Origin: Acholeplasma granularum ATCC 19168
GTDB taxonomy: Bacteria > Bacillota_I > Bacilli_A > Acholeplasmatales > Acholeplasmataceae
Assembly (NCBI RefSeq): GCF_000526235.1
Contig: NZ_JAFR01000010.1
Span: forward strand, 52,038-116,037
Reading direction: 5' to 3'
DNA: 64,000 nt
Part shown: in pieces, positions 43,991 to 53,728 of the stretch
Numbering within the stretch: position 1 is the first letter of the stretch
How the letters are laid out: every line of letters begins with the position of its first letter
Translations under genes and position numbers: made by a program
Notes under the pieces: generated by a model
Told to the model about the DNA's origin: nothing
Seen by the model: the letters and a program-made list of their open reading frames with translations, nothing else
The model's database searches: none

Positions 43991-45223
43991 ATGGCGTTTA
44001 TACAATTAAAAGATGTAACAAAAGAGTTTAATAACCAAGTTGTATTAAGAGGAATTGATTTAGAAATTAAAAGTAATGAATTTGTTACCTTACTGGGTCC
44101 TAGTGGATGTGGTAAAACTACAACACTAAGAATTATTGGTGGATTTATTGAGCCAACAGGGGGCGAGGTATTATTTGATGGTGAAGATATCCTAAAACTT
44201 CCTGCATATAAAAGACCTACAAACACTGTATTTCAAAGATATGCATTATTTCCTCATTTAAACGTATTTGAAAACGTAGCTTTTGGATTACGTGTTAAAG
44301 ATCAAAATGCAAATTTAAAAGCCCAAATAGATGCATTAAAACAAACCTTTAAAAAAGATGTAGAAAAATTAGAATATGATTTAAATCATAATCGTTCCAA
44401 TGATCCAAAACTTAAAGTCCAATTTAAATTAGATAAAAAAGATCTAAAAAGTGAGTTAGATGAAAAAGTAAAAGAAATTCAAGCACAGTTCATTTCTAAA
44501 AAGAAGTATGAATTTATTATTGAAGAAAAAGTTGAAAAATACTTAAAAATGGTTGGTCTAGATGGTTATGAAGATCGTTCTATATCTAAATTAAGTGGTG
44601 GGCAAATGCAAAGAGTGGCAATTGCACGAGCACTTATTAATGAACCTAAAGTATTGTTACTAGATGAACCACTTGCAGCACTTGACTTAAAACTACGTCA
44701 AGAAATGCAATATGAACTTAAAGAAATTCAAAAAAGTGCAGGAATTACATTCATATTTGTAACCCATGACCAAGAAGAAGCACTTACAATGAGTGATAAG
44801 ATAGTGGTTATGAATAAAGGTGAAATACAACAAGTAGGTAGTCCAATTGATATTTATAATGAACCTGTTAACCGTTTTGTAGCTAACTTTATAGGTGAGT
44901 CTAATATAGTTACTGGCATTATGAAAAAAGACTATTTAGTTAGTTTTGATGGTTATGAATTTGAATGTGTAGATAAAGGTTTTGATACAGATCAAGAAGT
45001 TGATATTGTACTTCGTCCAGAGGATTTAGATATTGTTGAACATGGACAAGGTAAAATTAGTGGTATTGTTGATAGTGTAGTCTTTAAAGGTGTACATTTT
45101 GAAATAGATGTTAAGACTAAAAACAGAGTATACACTGTACATACAACTGATTTTAAACCAGAAGGTATGGAAGTAGATTTAGATTGGTTTCCAGAAGATA
45201 TTCATGTCATGGAGGTATGGTAA
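43991..45223 (+). CDS. potA: Spermidine/putrescine ABC transporter, ATP-binding protein
   Basis: 410-residue ATPase that powers polyamine import. Walker [10 protein letters not shown] (about 36-44), Q-loop FQRYALFP (about 81), signature LSGGQ (about 201), Walker [13 protein letters not shown], switch His in VTHDQEEA, and the C-terminal TOBE region. Between Q-loop and signature lies an extra segment of about 70 residues (about 104-185), highly charged and coiled-coil-like. ATG 43991 is preferred over 43985 because AAAGG is 8 nt rather than 2 nt away. Confidence 0.94.
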   Translation: MAFIQLKDVTKEFNNQVVLRGIDLEIKSNEFVTLLGPSGCGKTTTLRIIGGFIEPTGGEVLFDGEDILKLPAYKRPTNTVFQRYALFPHLNVFENVAFGLRVKDQNANLKAQIDALKQTFKKDVEKLEYDLNHNRSNDPKLKVQFKLDKKDLKSELDEKVKEIQAQFISKKKYEFIIEEKVEKYLKMVGLDGYEDRSISKLSGGQMQRVAIARALINEPKVLLLDEPLAALDLKLRQEMQYELKEIQKSAGITFIFVTHDQEEALTMSDKIVVMNKGEIQQVGSPIDIYNEPVNRFVANFIGESNIVTGIMKKDYLVSFDGYEFECVDKGFDTDQEVDIVLRPEDLDIVEHGQGKISGIVDSVVFKGVHFEIDVKTKNRVYTVHTTDFKPEGMEVDLDWFPEDIHVMEVW

Positions 45224-46090
45224 ATGATTAATTTTCCAAAAAAACAACTTCCTACTAAATCAAATAAAAAATTGAATTATGAGTTTTACTTGGGTATTCC
45301 ATTTTATCTAATGATTGTCATATTAGTACTCATACCGATAGGTTTAATGCTTCTATATGCTTTTACTACAGATGCGAATAACTTAGTATCCATTAGATTC
45401 ACCTTTGATAATTTTATCGAATTTTTTGTGCAACCTACATTTTTATCATCTATGTTAGAAAGTGTGTACTTATCGCTTATTTCAGCATTAATATGTTTAT
45501 TAATTGCTTATCCTTTAGCATTTATATTAAGTAGAAGAAAACTTGTAACTCAAAAAATATTAGTATCACTTATCACATCAAACATGTTTATCAATTCTCT
45601 TTTACTGGCATATGCAGTACGTTCAATATTTGAAATGATTGGTAATACATTTTTTAATGATTCACGATACTTACTAGGTACAGATTTAGCAATTATAACT
45701 GGTATGGTTTATCTTTATTTACCCTTCATGTTATTACCAATTTACACACATATGGCAAAACTAGATAAAAATTTATTTGAATCAGCAGAAGATTTAGGTG
45801 CTAATAAATATCAAACGATTACAAGAGTTGTCATTCCTATGTCACTATCTAGTGTACTGACAGGATTTATGATGGTTTTCTTACCAGCATCAACAACACT
45901 TGTAATAACTAGATACTTAGGTGATGGCAAACGTAAAATGATTGGAGACTTAATTGATTTAGCATTTAAGAGTGGTAAATTTGGATATGGAGCAGCAATT
46001 GCTTTAGTTTTAGCTGTTATTTTACTTATCTTTGTATATCTCATTAAAAAGCTAGATAAATATGAGGGGGTATTAGCAAATGAAGACTAA
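45224..46090 (+). CDS. potB: Spermidine/putrescine ABC transporter permease PotB
   Basis: 288 residues with six membrane helices. The EAA loop that docks on PotA reads ESAEDLGANKYQTITRVVIPMS (residues about 185-206). It begins directly after potA's stop and overlaps potC by 11 bases. It pairs with PotC as the translocation channel. Confidence 0.94.
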   Translation: MINFPKKQLPTKSNKKLNYEFYLGIPFYLMIVILVLIPIGLMLLYAFTTDANNLVSIRFTFDNFIEFFVQPTFLSSMLESVYLSLISALICLLIAYPLAFILSRRKLVTQKILVSLITSNMFINSLLLAYAVRSIFEMIGNTFFNDSRYLLGTDLAIITGMVYLYLPFMLLPIYTHMAKLDKNLFESAEDLGANKYQTITRVVIPMSLSSVLTGFMMVFLPASTTLVITRYLGDGKRKMIGDLIDLAFKSGKFGYGAAIALVLAVILLIFVYLIKKLDKYEGVLANED

Positions 46091-46862
46091 GGGAAAGATT
46101 TTTGCAGATCTTTATGTAGCATTGATACTTATTGTTGTGATGATACCTTTAGTTTCAATGGTTATATTCTCATTTAATGAATCCAGATCACTTATTGTAT
46201 TTTCAGGTTTCACATTTAATTGGTATGTTGATCTATTTACTGCAAGAGATTTAAGAGAACCAATTATGAACACATTATTGGTTGCTGGTATAACAACTTT
46301 TGTTGCTGTTATACTTGGAACATTAGGGGCAATTGCACTTTCTAAGCAAAATCGTTTATTTAGAGAAATAGCACTATCTGCCAACAACATTCCAATTTTA
46401 TCTCCAGATATTTTAACAGCTGTAGCATTCTTTGTATTTTTATTAGCATTTAGTATTGAGCGTGGATTATTTACAATGATATTAGCACATATATCATTTT
46501 CAACGCCATATGCATTACTGGCAATATATCCTAAAGTACGTAGTCTAGATACAAACTTAGTTGATGCAGCTTATGATCTGGGTGCTACACCAGGAAAAGC
46601 TTTATGGAAAGTTGTATTTCCACAGCTTAGAGGCTCAATTATTGCAGGTGCTGCAATAGCCTTTACAATGTCATTTGATGATTATATCATCTCTAAATTT
46701 GCAAGTGGTGAACTTGTAAATAATATATCTACTTATATGTATTCACAGTCTCATGGTATTAGACCAAATATTAACGCATTATCTACAATTATTATATTTA
46801 TTATAGGAATTAAAGTAGTTTTAGATTATGTTAAATTAAAAAATAGAAAACAAGAGGAATAA
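46080..46862 (+). CDS. potC: Spermidine/putrescine ABC transporter permease PotC
   Basis: 260 residues, six membrane helices. The EAA loop is DAAYDLGATPGKALWKVVFP (about 161-180). GAGGGGG lies 10 nt before the ATG, inside the end of potB. A motif typical of PotC, FSFNESRSLIVFSGFTFNWY, lies near residue 30. Confidence 0.94.
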   Translation: MKTKGKIFADLYVALILIVVMIPLVSMVIFSFNESRSLIVFSGFTFNWYVDLFTARDLREPIMNTLLVAGITTFVAVILGTLGAIALSKQNRLFREIALSANNIPILSPDILTAVAFFVFLLAFSIERGLFTMILAHISFSTPYALLAIYPKVRSLDTNLVDAAYDLGATPGKALWKVVFPQLRGSIIAGAAIAFTMSFDDYIISKFASGELVNNISTYMYSQSHGIRPNINALSTIIIFIIGIKVVLDYVKLKNRKQEE

Positions 46863-46865
46863 TGA

Positions 46866-47933
46866 ATGAAAAAAATATTTAGTTTTATGTTTATTTTAGT
46901 AGCACTTTTCATGCTAAGCGCATGTACAGGTAATGCATTAGTCATCTACATGCCTAAAGAGTATATCTCTGAAGATTTAGTTGATGCTTTTGAAAAAGAA
47001 TATGGTGTTAAAGTAGCACTACGTTATTTTGATTCAAACGAGGTACTACTAACAAATGCTAAAGTTAACTCATATGATTTAATCATCCCATCAGATTATG
47101 CAGTTGAAGAACTTGCAGTAGAAGGATATTTAAAAAAACTTGACTGGGATAGAATTGATTTTGATCAAGCAGATTTTTCAAATAGCTTAGATATAGCAAT
47201 GACACAACTTAAAACAGATGGATTTGATATTTTAGAATATGCTATGCCATATTTCTGGGGAACAATTGGATTAATTTATAATAATACGAAACCTCAATTA
47301 TTAACAGATCTTGAAACAGAAGGTTGGGGGATATTAAATAATGAATCATATTCTAAAATGATTTATGACTCATCAAGAGATGCATTTATGGCTGCATTAT
47401 ATGCGCATGATCATAATGTAAATGATGCTACATCAGCAGAAGTAAATGTTGCTAAAGATTGGTTAATTAATGCTTATTCAAAATCAAATGCAGTTATTAA
47501 ATCTGATGAAATATTAAGTGAAGCGATAAATAATCAAACACCATATGATGTAGCAATGGTCTACTCAGGGGATGCAGTATATATCCTACAAGAAACAGAT
47601 AATTATTCATTTTATGTTCCTGAATGGACAAATGTTTGGATAGATGGTTTTGTTATACCGGAAAACACTAAACATGAAGACTGGGCATATGATTTTATAA
47701 ACTTTATGACAACATACGAATCTTTACTAGATAATGCTACAGAAATGGGTTATTCACCAATTAGTCAAGCTGTACATGATGCACTAATAGAAGATACAGA
47801 GTTTAACTGGGATAATGATAGAATTGGATATGCATTTTCAGTACCATATACAAATTTTGAAATTTATCGTCATAATTCAGAATTAAAACGTTTAATTGAT
47901 GATGCATGGGAATTAGTTATATTAAGTAATTAA
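46866..47933 (+). CDS. potD: Polyamine-binding lipoprotein PotD
   Basis: 355 residues. A signal sequence ends in the lipobox LSAC (Cys near residue 20). The binding domain shows YDLIIPSDYAVEEL near residue 75, PYFWGTIGLIYN near 135 and DGFVIPENTKHEDWAYDFINF near 260, as in PotD/PotF. It is anchored outside the membrane and delivers spermidine or putrescine to PotBC. Last gene of the operon, followed by a terminator. Confidence 0.94.
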   Translation: MKKIFSFMFILVALFMLSACTGNALVIYMPKEYISEDLVDAFEKEYGVKVALRYFDSNEVLLTNAKVNSYDLIIPSDYAVEELAVEGYLKKLDWDRIDFDQADFSNSLDIAMTQLKTDGFDILEYAMPYFWGTIGLIYNNTKPQLLTDLETEGWGILNNESYSKMIYDSSRDAFMAALYAHDHNVNDATSAEVNVAKDWLINAYSKSNAVIKSDEILSEAINNQTPYDVAMVYSGDAVYILQETDNYSFYVPEWTNVWIDGFVIPENTKHEDWAYDFINFMTTYESLLDNATEMGYSPISQAVHDALIEDTEFNWDNDRIGYAFSVPYTNFEIYRHNSELKRLIDDAWELVILSN

Positions 47934-47943
47934 AAGATAATAA

Positions 47944-47986
47944 AAATAGGGGTTATGAAGCTTCAAACTTCAATCCCCTATTTTTT
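47944..47986 (+). terminator. Terminator of potABCD
   Basis: A stem formed by AATAGGGG with CCCCTATT and by TGAAG with CTTCA inside it, then seven T. Confidence 0.85.
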
Positions 47987-48029
47987 TAACATCATTTTAT
48001 GATAAAATACATATGAGGTAAAAATATAC

Positions 48030-48410
48030 ATGGAAAAGCAAACACAACTCATTCAAAAGCGCATGGAGATTATGTATCAATATGCACTAAACGAACATCT
48101 AAATTTTTTAGATTATTTAATGTTACCAGAATCAGAGCAGGTTTATATTACATCTGTTATAAGCGAACTTGCTACAATAGATAACTTAATATCATCTACT
48201 ATCCAAAATTATACAATTGACCGCTTAAATTTTGTTGATTTATCAATTATTCGTTTGACAGTATATGAATTACTAAAAAAAGAGACTGCACCAGAAATCA
48301 TTATGAATACTGCAATCGAATTGACCAAAGAATATAGTGATTTAGATGATGAAAAACAACATAAATTCACAAACAAATTAATTGATTCCATCTATAAAAA
48401 GATAAAGTAG
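48030..48410 (+). CDS. nusB: Transcription antitermination factor NusB
   Basis: 126 residues, all-helical. The second half is typical: IDRLNFVDLSIIRLTVYELL, then APEIIMNTAIELTKEYSD and KFTNKLIDSIYK. With NusE it supports antitermination on rRNA operons. The N-terminal half is more divergent. First gene of nusB-xseA-xseB-tlyA-recN. Confidence 0.9.
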   Translation: MEKQTQLIQKRMEIMYQYALNEHLNFLDYLMLPESEQVYITSVISELATIDNLISSTIQNYTIDRLNFVDLSIIRLTVYELLKKETAPEIIMNTAIELTKEYSDLDDEKQHKFTNKLIDSIYKKIK

Positions 48411-48415
48411 GATAT

Positions 48416-49759
48416 ATGCAAGAAGTTAAATATTTAACCGTATCTGCACTAACTGAATACTTAAAAGTCAAATTAGAAAATGATCCCCATTTAAAAAAAA
48501 TATTTTTAAAAGGGGAAATTTCAAATTTTACACATCATACATCCGGTCATTTATATTTTTCTTTAAAAGATGAAAATGCAACCATCTCAGCTATGATGTT
48601 TAAAACATATGCCCAAACAATCAACTTTAAACCAAAATCTGGTGATAAAGTATTAGTTGAAGGTTATATGTCACTATATAAAGCAAGAGGTACATATAGT
48701 ATTTCTCTTTTTTCTATGACTTTAGATGGTATTGGTGATTTATTCTTAAAATTTGAACAAAATAAGAAAATGTTTGCAGAACTAGGTTATTTTGACGAAT
48801 CATTAAAAAAACCAATTCCTAAATATCCTACAAAAATTGCGGTTTTAACTTCCAAAACTGGCGCAGTTATTCAAGATATAAAAACAACCGTAGAACGTCG
48901 ATATTTATTAACTAAAATTATTTTATACCCAATACTTGTACAAGGTGAAGACTCAAAAAATGACATTGTTAAAACAATTCAAAAAGTAAATAATGATAAT
49001 GAAGTGGATGTAATTATTTTAGGACGTGGTGGTGGATCTATTGAAGACTTATGGAGTTTTAATGAGCCTGAAGTTGTAGTTGCTATACATCAATCTAAAA
49101 TTCCTATTATTACAGCAATAGGACATGAAACGGATACGACATTAGCAGACTACGTATCAGACTTGCGTGCACCAACACCAACAGCTGCAGCTGAGTTAGC
49201 AACACCAAACACAAGTGATCTAATAAAAGAAATAAAAGACAAAACTAGTTTAATGGAATACTATATGAATGAACGTATTAAAAACATTCATCAAACATTA
49301 ATGAATTTAGAAGAAAGATTACATGTATCTAGTCCTAAGTCTAAACTGGAGCAAGAAAAAAGAAGTGTTGATAACTTAAAATTACGAATCGAAAATCAAT
49401 ATCATAAAAACATTAGTGATAAAACATATCAGTTAAATATATTAACAAATAAATTACAACACCCACAAACAAAAATAGATAATTATAAAGACAAAATAAA
49501 CTTATATTATAATCAACTGCTTAAAAATTATAAGGTAAATGTAACTTATAAAATTTTAAAAACGCAGTCACTAAACGATAAATTAGACTCGTTAAATCCA
49601 TTAAGAGTAATGGAACGTGGCTATGCACTAACAACTAAAGATAATAAAGTTATCACAAGTATCAATCAAATAAGTATTGATGACCATCTATCCATTCAAT
49701 TTAAAGATGGTATGACTAATGTCAAAGTAATAAGCAAGGAAGGTAAGAAAGATGAGTGA
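48416..49759 (+). CDS. xseA: Exodeoxyribonuclease VII large subunit
   Basis: 447 residues. An N-terminal OB fold (KGEISNFTHHTSGHLYFSLKD) is followed by the catalytic region (VLTSKTGAVIQDI, GRGGGSIEDLWSFNE, IGHETDTTLADYVSDLRAPTPTAAAE-type segment) and a coiled-coil C-terminus. It degrades single-stranded DNA in complex with XseB, whose gene overlaps by 8 bases. Confidence 0.97.
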   Translation: MQEVKYLTVSALTEYLKVKLENDPHLKKIFLKGEISNFTHHTSGHLYFSLKDENATISAMMFKTYAQTINFKPKSGDKVLVEGYMSLYKARGTYSISLFSMTLDGIGDLFLKFEQNKKMFAELGYFDESLKKPIPKYPTKIAVLTSKTGAVIQDIKTTVERRYLLTKIILYPILVQGEDSKNDIVKTIQKVNNDNEVDVIILGRGGGSIEDLWSFNEPEVVVAIHQSKIPIITAIGHETDTTLADYVSDLRAPTPTAAAELATPNTSDLIKEIKDKTSLMEYYMNERIKNIHQTLMNLEERLHVSSPKSKLEQEKRSVDNLKLRIENQYHKNISDKTYQLNILTNKLQHPQTKIDNYKDKINLYYNQLLKNYKVNVTYKILKTQSLNDKLDSLNPLRVMERGYALTTKDNKVITSINQISIDDHLSIQFKDGMTNVKVISKEGKKDE

Positions 49760-49937
49760 AAAATTATCATTTGAAGAAACAATCAAAAAGTTAGAAACTG
49801 TCGTAAAAGAACTAGAAAGTAAAGACATCTCATTAGAACAATCCATCTCAAAATATAAAGAAGGACTAGAACTTTCAAAAAATCTATATGATATGATAAA
49901 AACTGCAGAAAGTTTGATTGTAGAAGTAAAAGAGTGA
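49752..49937 (+). CDS. xseB: Exodeoxyribonuclease VII small subunit
   Basis: 61 residues, two helices. LSFEETIKKLETVVKELE and ISLEQSISKYKEGLEL are the family signature. It overlaps xseA and tlyA (GTGA). In Bacillus the genes ispA and dxs follow here; they are absent, so tlyA follows directly. Confidence 0.95.
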   Translation: MSEKLSFEETIKKLETVVKELESKDISLEQSISKYKEGLELSKNLYDMIKTAESLIVEVKE

Positions 49938-50632
49938 GATTAGATGTTTATTTAACAACTAAATATCCAGAATATACAAGGTCAAAATTAAGTGATCTAA
50001 TTAAACGTGGATTTGTAACAGTTAACGGAAATCAAATTATTAAACCTGGTTTTATTGTAGATTCATCAATGGATATAAAATTAACAAAAAAAGATATTTT
50101 TGTATCAAGAGCTGGTGAAAAATTAGATGATGCTCTTGATTTATTTAATTTATCCGTTACTAATTTTACAGTCATTGACGTAGGTGCATCAACAGGTGGA
50201 TTTACTCAAAGTGTACTTAGTAGAGGAGCAAATCACGTCTATGCTTATGATGTAGGTAAAAATCAGTTAGATGAAAAACTTAAAGAAGACAAAAGAGTTA
50301 CATCTTTTGAAGAAACCAATATTCTGGATGTAAATGTGCCTTCAAATGATTTAATAGTTATTGATGTTTCATTTACATCAGTATTACCAATATTAACACA
50401 CCTTAGCACTCAAACAAGTCAAATCATATTTCTTTTAAAGCCTCAATTTGAAGGTGAAATCAAACATTTAAAAAAAGGTATATTAAAATCTGAAAAAATT
50501 ATCAATCAAATCATAGAAAACACAACAAAACATATCAATTATCTAAATTATAAAATAAAAGGATTTACAAAAAGTATTATTAAAGGTAAAGAAGGTAACC
50601 AAGAATATATATTTTATATTACAAAGGGGTAG
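49934..50632 (+). CDS. tlyA: TlyA family rRNA methyltransferase
   Basis: 232 residues. An S4 RNA-binding domain (residues 1-60: RLDVYLTTKYPEYTRSKLSDLI) is followed by a Rossmann methyltransferase with the SAM loop VIDVGASTGGFTQSVL and LLKPQFEG. The family methylates ribose of rRNA (16S and/or 23S). It starts with GTG overlapping the xseB stop. Confidence 0.94.
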   Translation: MRLDVYLTTKYPEYTRSKLSDLIKRGFVTVNGNQIIKPGFIVDSSMDIKLTKKDIFVSRAGEKLDDALDLFNLSVTNFTVIDVGASTGGFTQSVLSRGANHVYAYDVGKNQLDEKLKEDKRVTSFEETNILDVNVPSNDLIVIDVSFTSVLPILTHLSTQTSQIIFLLKPQFEGEIKHLKKGILKSEKIINQIIENTTKHINYLNYKIKGFTKSIIKGKEGNQEYIFYITKG

Positions 50633-50638
50633 TTATTA

Positions 50639-52285
50639 ATGTTACAACATTTAGAGGTTAAAAATTTTGCATTAATAGACGATTTAGATATCATTTTTGA
50701 ACATGGCCTAACTGCGCTTACAGGAGAAACCGGTAGTGGTAAATCTATACTTTTAGAATCCCTTTCTTTATTGTTTGGAAAAAGATCAGACAGTGAGTTT
50801 ATTAGAACAGGAGCCAAAAAAGCGATTGTTAAAGGCACATTCAAACTAAATACACATCAAATGAATTTACTTGAATTGCCAAATACAATTACCTTACTTC
50901 GCGAAATTGATTTATCTGGTAAACATGTTGTAAAACTTAATGATGAAATTATTACAGTTTCTAAACTAAAAGAAATTACTTCACATATTGGCCTTATTCA
51001 TGGACAAAACGATACATTCCAATTACTAGATAAAGAAACTTATGTAAACTTTATTGATCAAATGGATAATGAACTAACCCAAAATCTAATTAATGAATAT
51101 ATGTTAAAAAGAAGTCTATACTTAGATGGTATTAAACATTTTGAATCATTAAAAAATAAAAAGAAAGAAACACAAGAAAGACTAGATTTTTTAAAATTTC
51201 AAATTAATGAATTAGAGTCATTTAACTTAAAAAAAGGTGAAAAAGACTTATTAGAAGAAAATGTCTCTAAGTTAAAAAATTATGATAAAATCATGCAATC
51301 TTTAAATATAGCTTATCAAACATTTGAAGGTCAAGCGTTTCAAACAGATGCTTTATATGATGCATATAAAGCCATTCAATCAATCAAATCATTTGATAAA
51401 TCATATGAAGATGTAGCTAAAATATTAGAAGAAAGTTATTATAACTTAGAAGAATCAAGAAAACTTATTACTAACTTTTTAGAATTACTTGATTTTGATA
51501 GTGATTTATTTAATAACTATCAAGAAAGATTATATGAATTATCCAAAATTGAAACCAAATATGGAAAATCAAATGATGATTTAGTTACATATTTGGAATC
51601 ATTAAAAGATGAACTTGAATTAAGCAGTGATTATGATGGATATTTAAAAAAAGCACATGAAAAAAATCTACTACTTTATAAAGAAGTATTTAAAATAGGT
51701 ACAAAACTACATCAAGAACGTGTTAAATTATCCAAAAAATTAGAAAAATTAATTACAGAATCATTACATGAACTCGATTTAGAAAAAGCACAGTTTAAAA
51801 TTGAATTTGATCAAATAACTGAGGGTATGCAACTTAAAGAAAATGGTTTAGATAGTGTGGAATTTCTAATTTCATTAAATGAAGGTGAACCATTAAAAGC
51901 ACTTGCTAAAGTAGCAAGTGGTGGTGAAAAAGCTAGATTTATGTTTTCTTTAAAATCAATTTATGCAAAAAATAACTTATTAAGTTTGCTGGTATTTGAT
52001 GAAATTGATATCGGTATTTCAGGAAAAACTGCCACAAAGGTAGCAAACAAAATGAAATCCCATGCTAAAGATATACAAATGCTTGTAATAACGCATCTTC
52101 CTCAGGTAGCAGCAAAGGCAGATCATCATTACAGAATATATAAAACTAAAGTAAATGATCGTATGCAAACATTAATTGAAGTTTTAGATAAAGATGCAAG
52201 AATATTATCAATTGCATCGATGTTAAGTGATGCTGAGATGAGTCACTTTGCAATTGAGCAGGCAAAAACCTTATTAAATATGTAG
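50639..52285 (+). CDS. recN: DNA repair protein RecN
   Basis: 548-residue SMC-like repair ATPase. Walker A TGETGSGKSIL (about 29-39), a coiled coil from about 150 to 350, the signature ASGGEKAR and Walker B VFDEIDIGISG, then VITHLPQVAAKADHHY. Typical RecN length. Usual place after tlyA (argR, often between them, is missing). It ends at a bidirectional terminator. Confidence 0.97.
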   Translation: MLQHLEVKNFALIDDLDIIFEHGLTALTGETGSGKSILLESLSLLFGKRSDSEFIRTGAKKAIVKGTFKLNTHQMNLLELPNTITLLREIDLSGKHVVKLNDEIITVSKLKEITSHIGLIHGQNDTFQLLDKETYVNFIDQMDNELTQNLINEYMLKRSLYLDGIKHFESLKNKKKETQERLDFLKFQINELESFNLKKGEKDLLEENVSKLKNYDKIMQSLNIAYQTFEGQAFQTDALYDAYKAIQSIKSFDKSYEDVAKILEESYYNLEESRKLITNFLELLDFDSDLFNNYQERLYELSKIETKYGKSNDDLVTYLESLKDELELSSDYDGYLKKAHEKNLLLYKEVFKIGTKLHQERVKLSKKLEKLITESLHELDLEKAQFKIEFDQITEGMQLKENGLDSVEFLISLNEGEPLKALAKVASGGEKARFMFSLKSIYAKNNLLSLLVFDEIDIGISGKTATKVANKMKSHAKDIQMLVITHLPQVAAKADHHYRIYKTKVNDRMQTLIEVLDKDARILSIASMLSDAEMSHFAIEQAKTLLNM

Positions 52286-52295
52286 TATAATAAAA

Positions 52296-52326
52296 AAATG
52301 AACTTAAAAATATTTTAAGTTCATTT
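52296..52326. terminator. Bidirectional terminator after recN
   Basis: AAAATGAACTTAAAA pairs with TTTTAAGTTCATTTT around a short loop. It can end recN and the minus-strand 60-aa gene. Confidence 0.85.
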
Positions 52327-52344
52327 TGTTTTAAAGCGTTTCAA

Positions 52345-52527
52345 TTAACTAAAAAAGTTTACTACTGCAATGATTGCACCAATTAAGATGACAAAAATTG
52401 TTCCAAAAATAATGATACCTATAATAATCTTACCCCAAAGAGACTCACTTGGATCTTTAAAGATTGCAGATTCCTTTTTTTCGACTACAGCGCTTGTTTT
52501 TTTAGATATGTTTTTCTTTTTTGCCAT
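52345..52527 (-). CDS. Small single-TM protein (60 aa)
   Basis: Lys-rich N-terminus (AKKKNISKKTSAVVEKKES), then one membrane helix (about residues 33-57). GGAGTGG lies 4 nt before the ATG and a shared terminator follows, which supports a real gene. The opposite strand also has an open frame here but without a binding site. Family not recognised. Confidence 0.6.
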   Translation of the reverse strand: MAKKKNISKKTSAVVEKKESAIFKDPSESLWGKIIIGIIIFGTIFVILIGAIIAVVNFFS

Positions 52528-52595
52528 ATTACCACTCCAAATCTTTTTATCTTTAAATATTATACTATATAATAGTAATTAAAGGAAGAAGTAAC

Positions 52596-53705
52596 TTGAA
52601 AAAAACTTATAAAGTGATATTTCATATCGATCTAAATGCATTTTATGCCACGTGTGCAATGATAAAAGAACCCCATTTGAAAAAAAGGGTCTTTGTTGTT
52701 GGTGGGCAATCATCAGGTGCTAAAGGTGTAATATCAACAGCAAGTTATAAAGCTAGAAAATATGGAATACATGCTGGAATGAGCGTAATTGAAGCACTTA
52801 ATTTATATCCTAGACTAATCATTGTTCCTGTAGATTTTAAATTATATAAAGAGATGTCACATAAATTTATGAATGTTTTAGATGAATATAGTCCTTTGGT
52901 TTTACAAGCATCTATTGATGAAGCATATTTAGATGTGACCCATCTTGCCCAAAACACACACCCTTTAAAGATTGCCAAAGAACTACAAAAAAAACTTGTA
53001 GACCAATATCTTCTACCAACAAGTATTGGTATTGCGCCAACATTATATTTAGCCAAAATGGCAAGTGATATTAAAAAACCTATGGGTATAACAATTTTAC
53101 GTAAACGTGATGTTGAAAAAATACTTTATCCAATGGATATCTCAAACATTCATGGCATTGGACGTCAAACATATCCTAAACTTAAAATGTTAGGTATACA
53201 TACTATAAAGGATTTTATGGACTTATCTAATCTAGATAAAATACTTAAAGTAATGAAAGAAAATAGTTATTACACATATAGAGAGTATATCTTAGGAAAT
53301 AGTACAAATATCATAGAGCCTGATAAATATAAAGTTCCAAAATCTATTTCTGCAGAAACAACATTTCATACAAATATAGAAGAACCAACCTTCTTATTAG
53401 AAGAAATCAATAAACAATTAGATGAGTGTCTAGTGCGTCTTAATAAACATCAAATGTTAACTAAAACCATCGGATTTAAATTAAAAACATCTAATTTTCA
53501 AACAATAACCAGATCGGTTACAATAAATGATTATACAAATGACCCAGTAATTATTAAAGATCATTTACAGAGTTTATTTGAAAGTGAATTTGAAGAGGGA
53601 ACATATCGCTTAGCTGGGGCACACTTAAATAACTTAATTGACAAAGAAAATGAAAAAATACCATTTAATCTATTCACTTATGAAAAGTTTATAGGTAAAT
53701 CATGA
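52596..53705 (+). CDS. dinB: DNA polymerase IV (Y-family)
   Basis: 369-residue translesion polymerase. Seen: the first catalytic Asp in FHIDLNAFYATC, SIDEAYLDVT with the other two acidic residues (about residue 108), GIAPTLYLAKMASDIKKP, and a helix-hairpin-helix IHGIGRQTYPKLKMLGI, then the little-finger domain. No beta-clamp motif is obvious at the end. The start is TTG after AAGGAAGAAG. Confidence 0.94.
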   Translation: MKKTYKVIFHIDLNAFYATCAMIKEPHLKKRVFVVGGQSSGAKGVISTASYKARKYGIHAGMSVIEALNLYPRLIIVPVDFKLYKEMSHKFMNVLDEYSPLVLQASIDEAYLDVTHLAQNTHPLKIAKELQKKLVDQYLLPTSIGIAPTLYLAKMASDIKKPMGITILRKRDVEKILYPMDISNIHGIGRQTYPKLKMLGIHTIKDFMDLSNLDKILKVMKENSYYTYREYILGNSTNIIEPDKYKVPKSISAETTFHTNIEEPTFLLEEINKQLDECLVRLNKHQMLTKTIGFKLKTSNFQTITRSVTINDYTNDPVIIKDHLQSLFESEFEEGTYRLAGAHLNNLIDKENEKIPFNLFTYEKFIGKS

Positions 53706-53728
53706 TATAATCATATAGGTGAAAAAAT

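Noticed and set aside
52370..52582. Plus-strand open frame of 70 codons opposite the 60-aa membrane protein
   Set aside because: No ribosome binding site, and it reads through the promoter region of dinB. The minus-strand frame has a binding site and a terminator.
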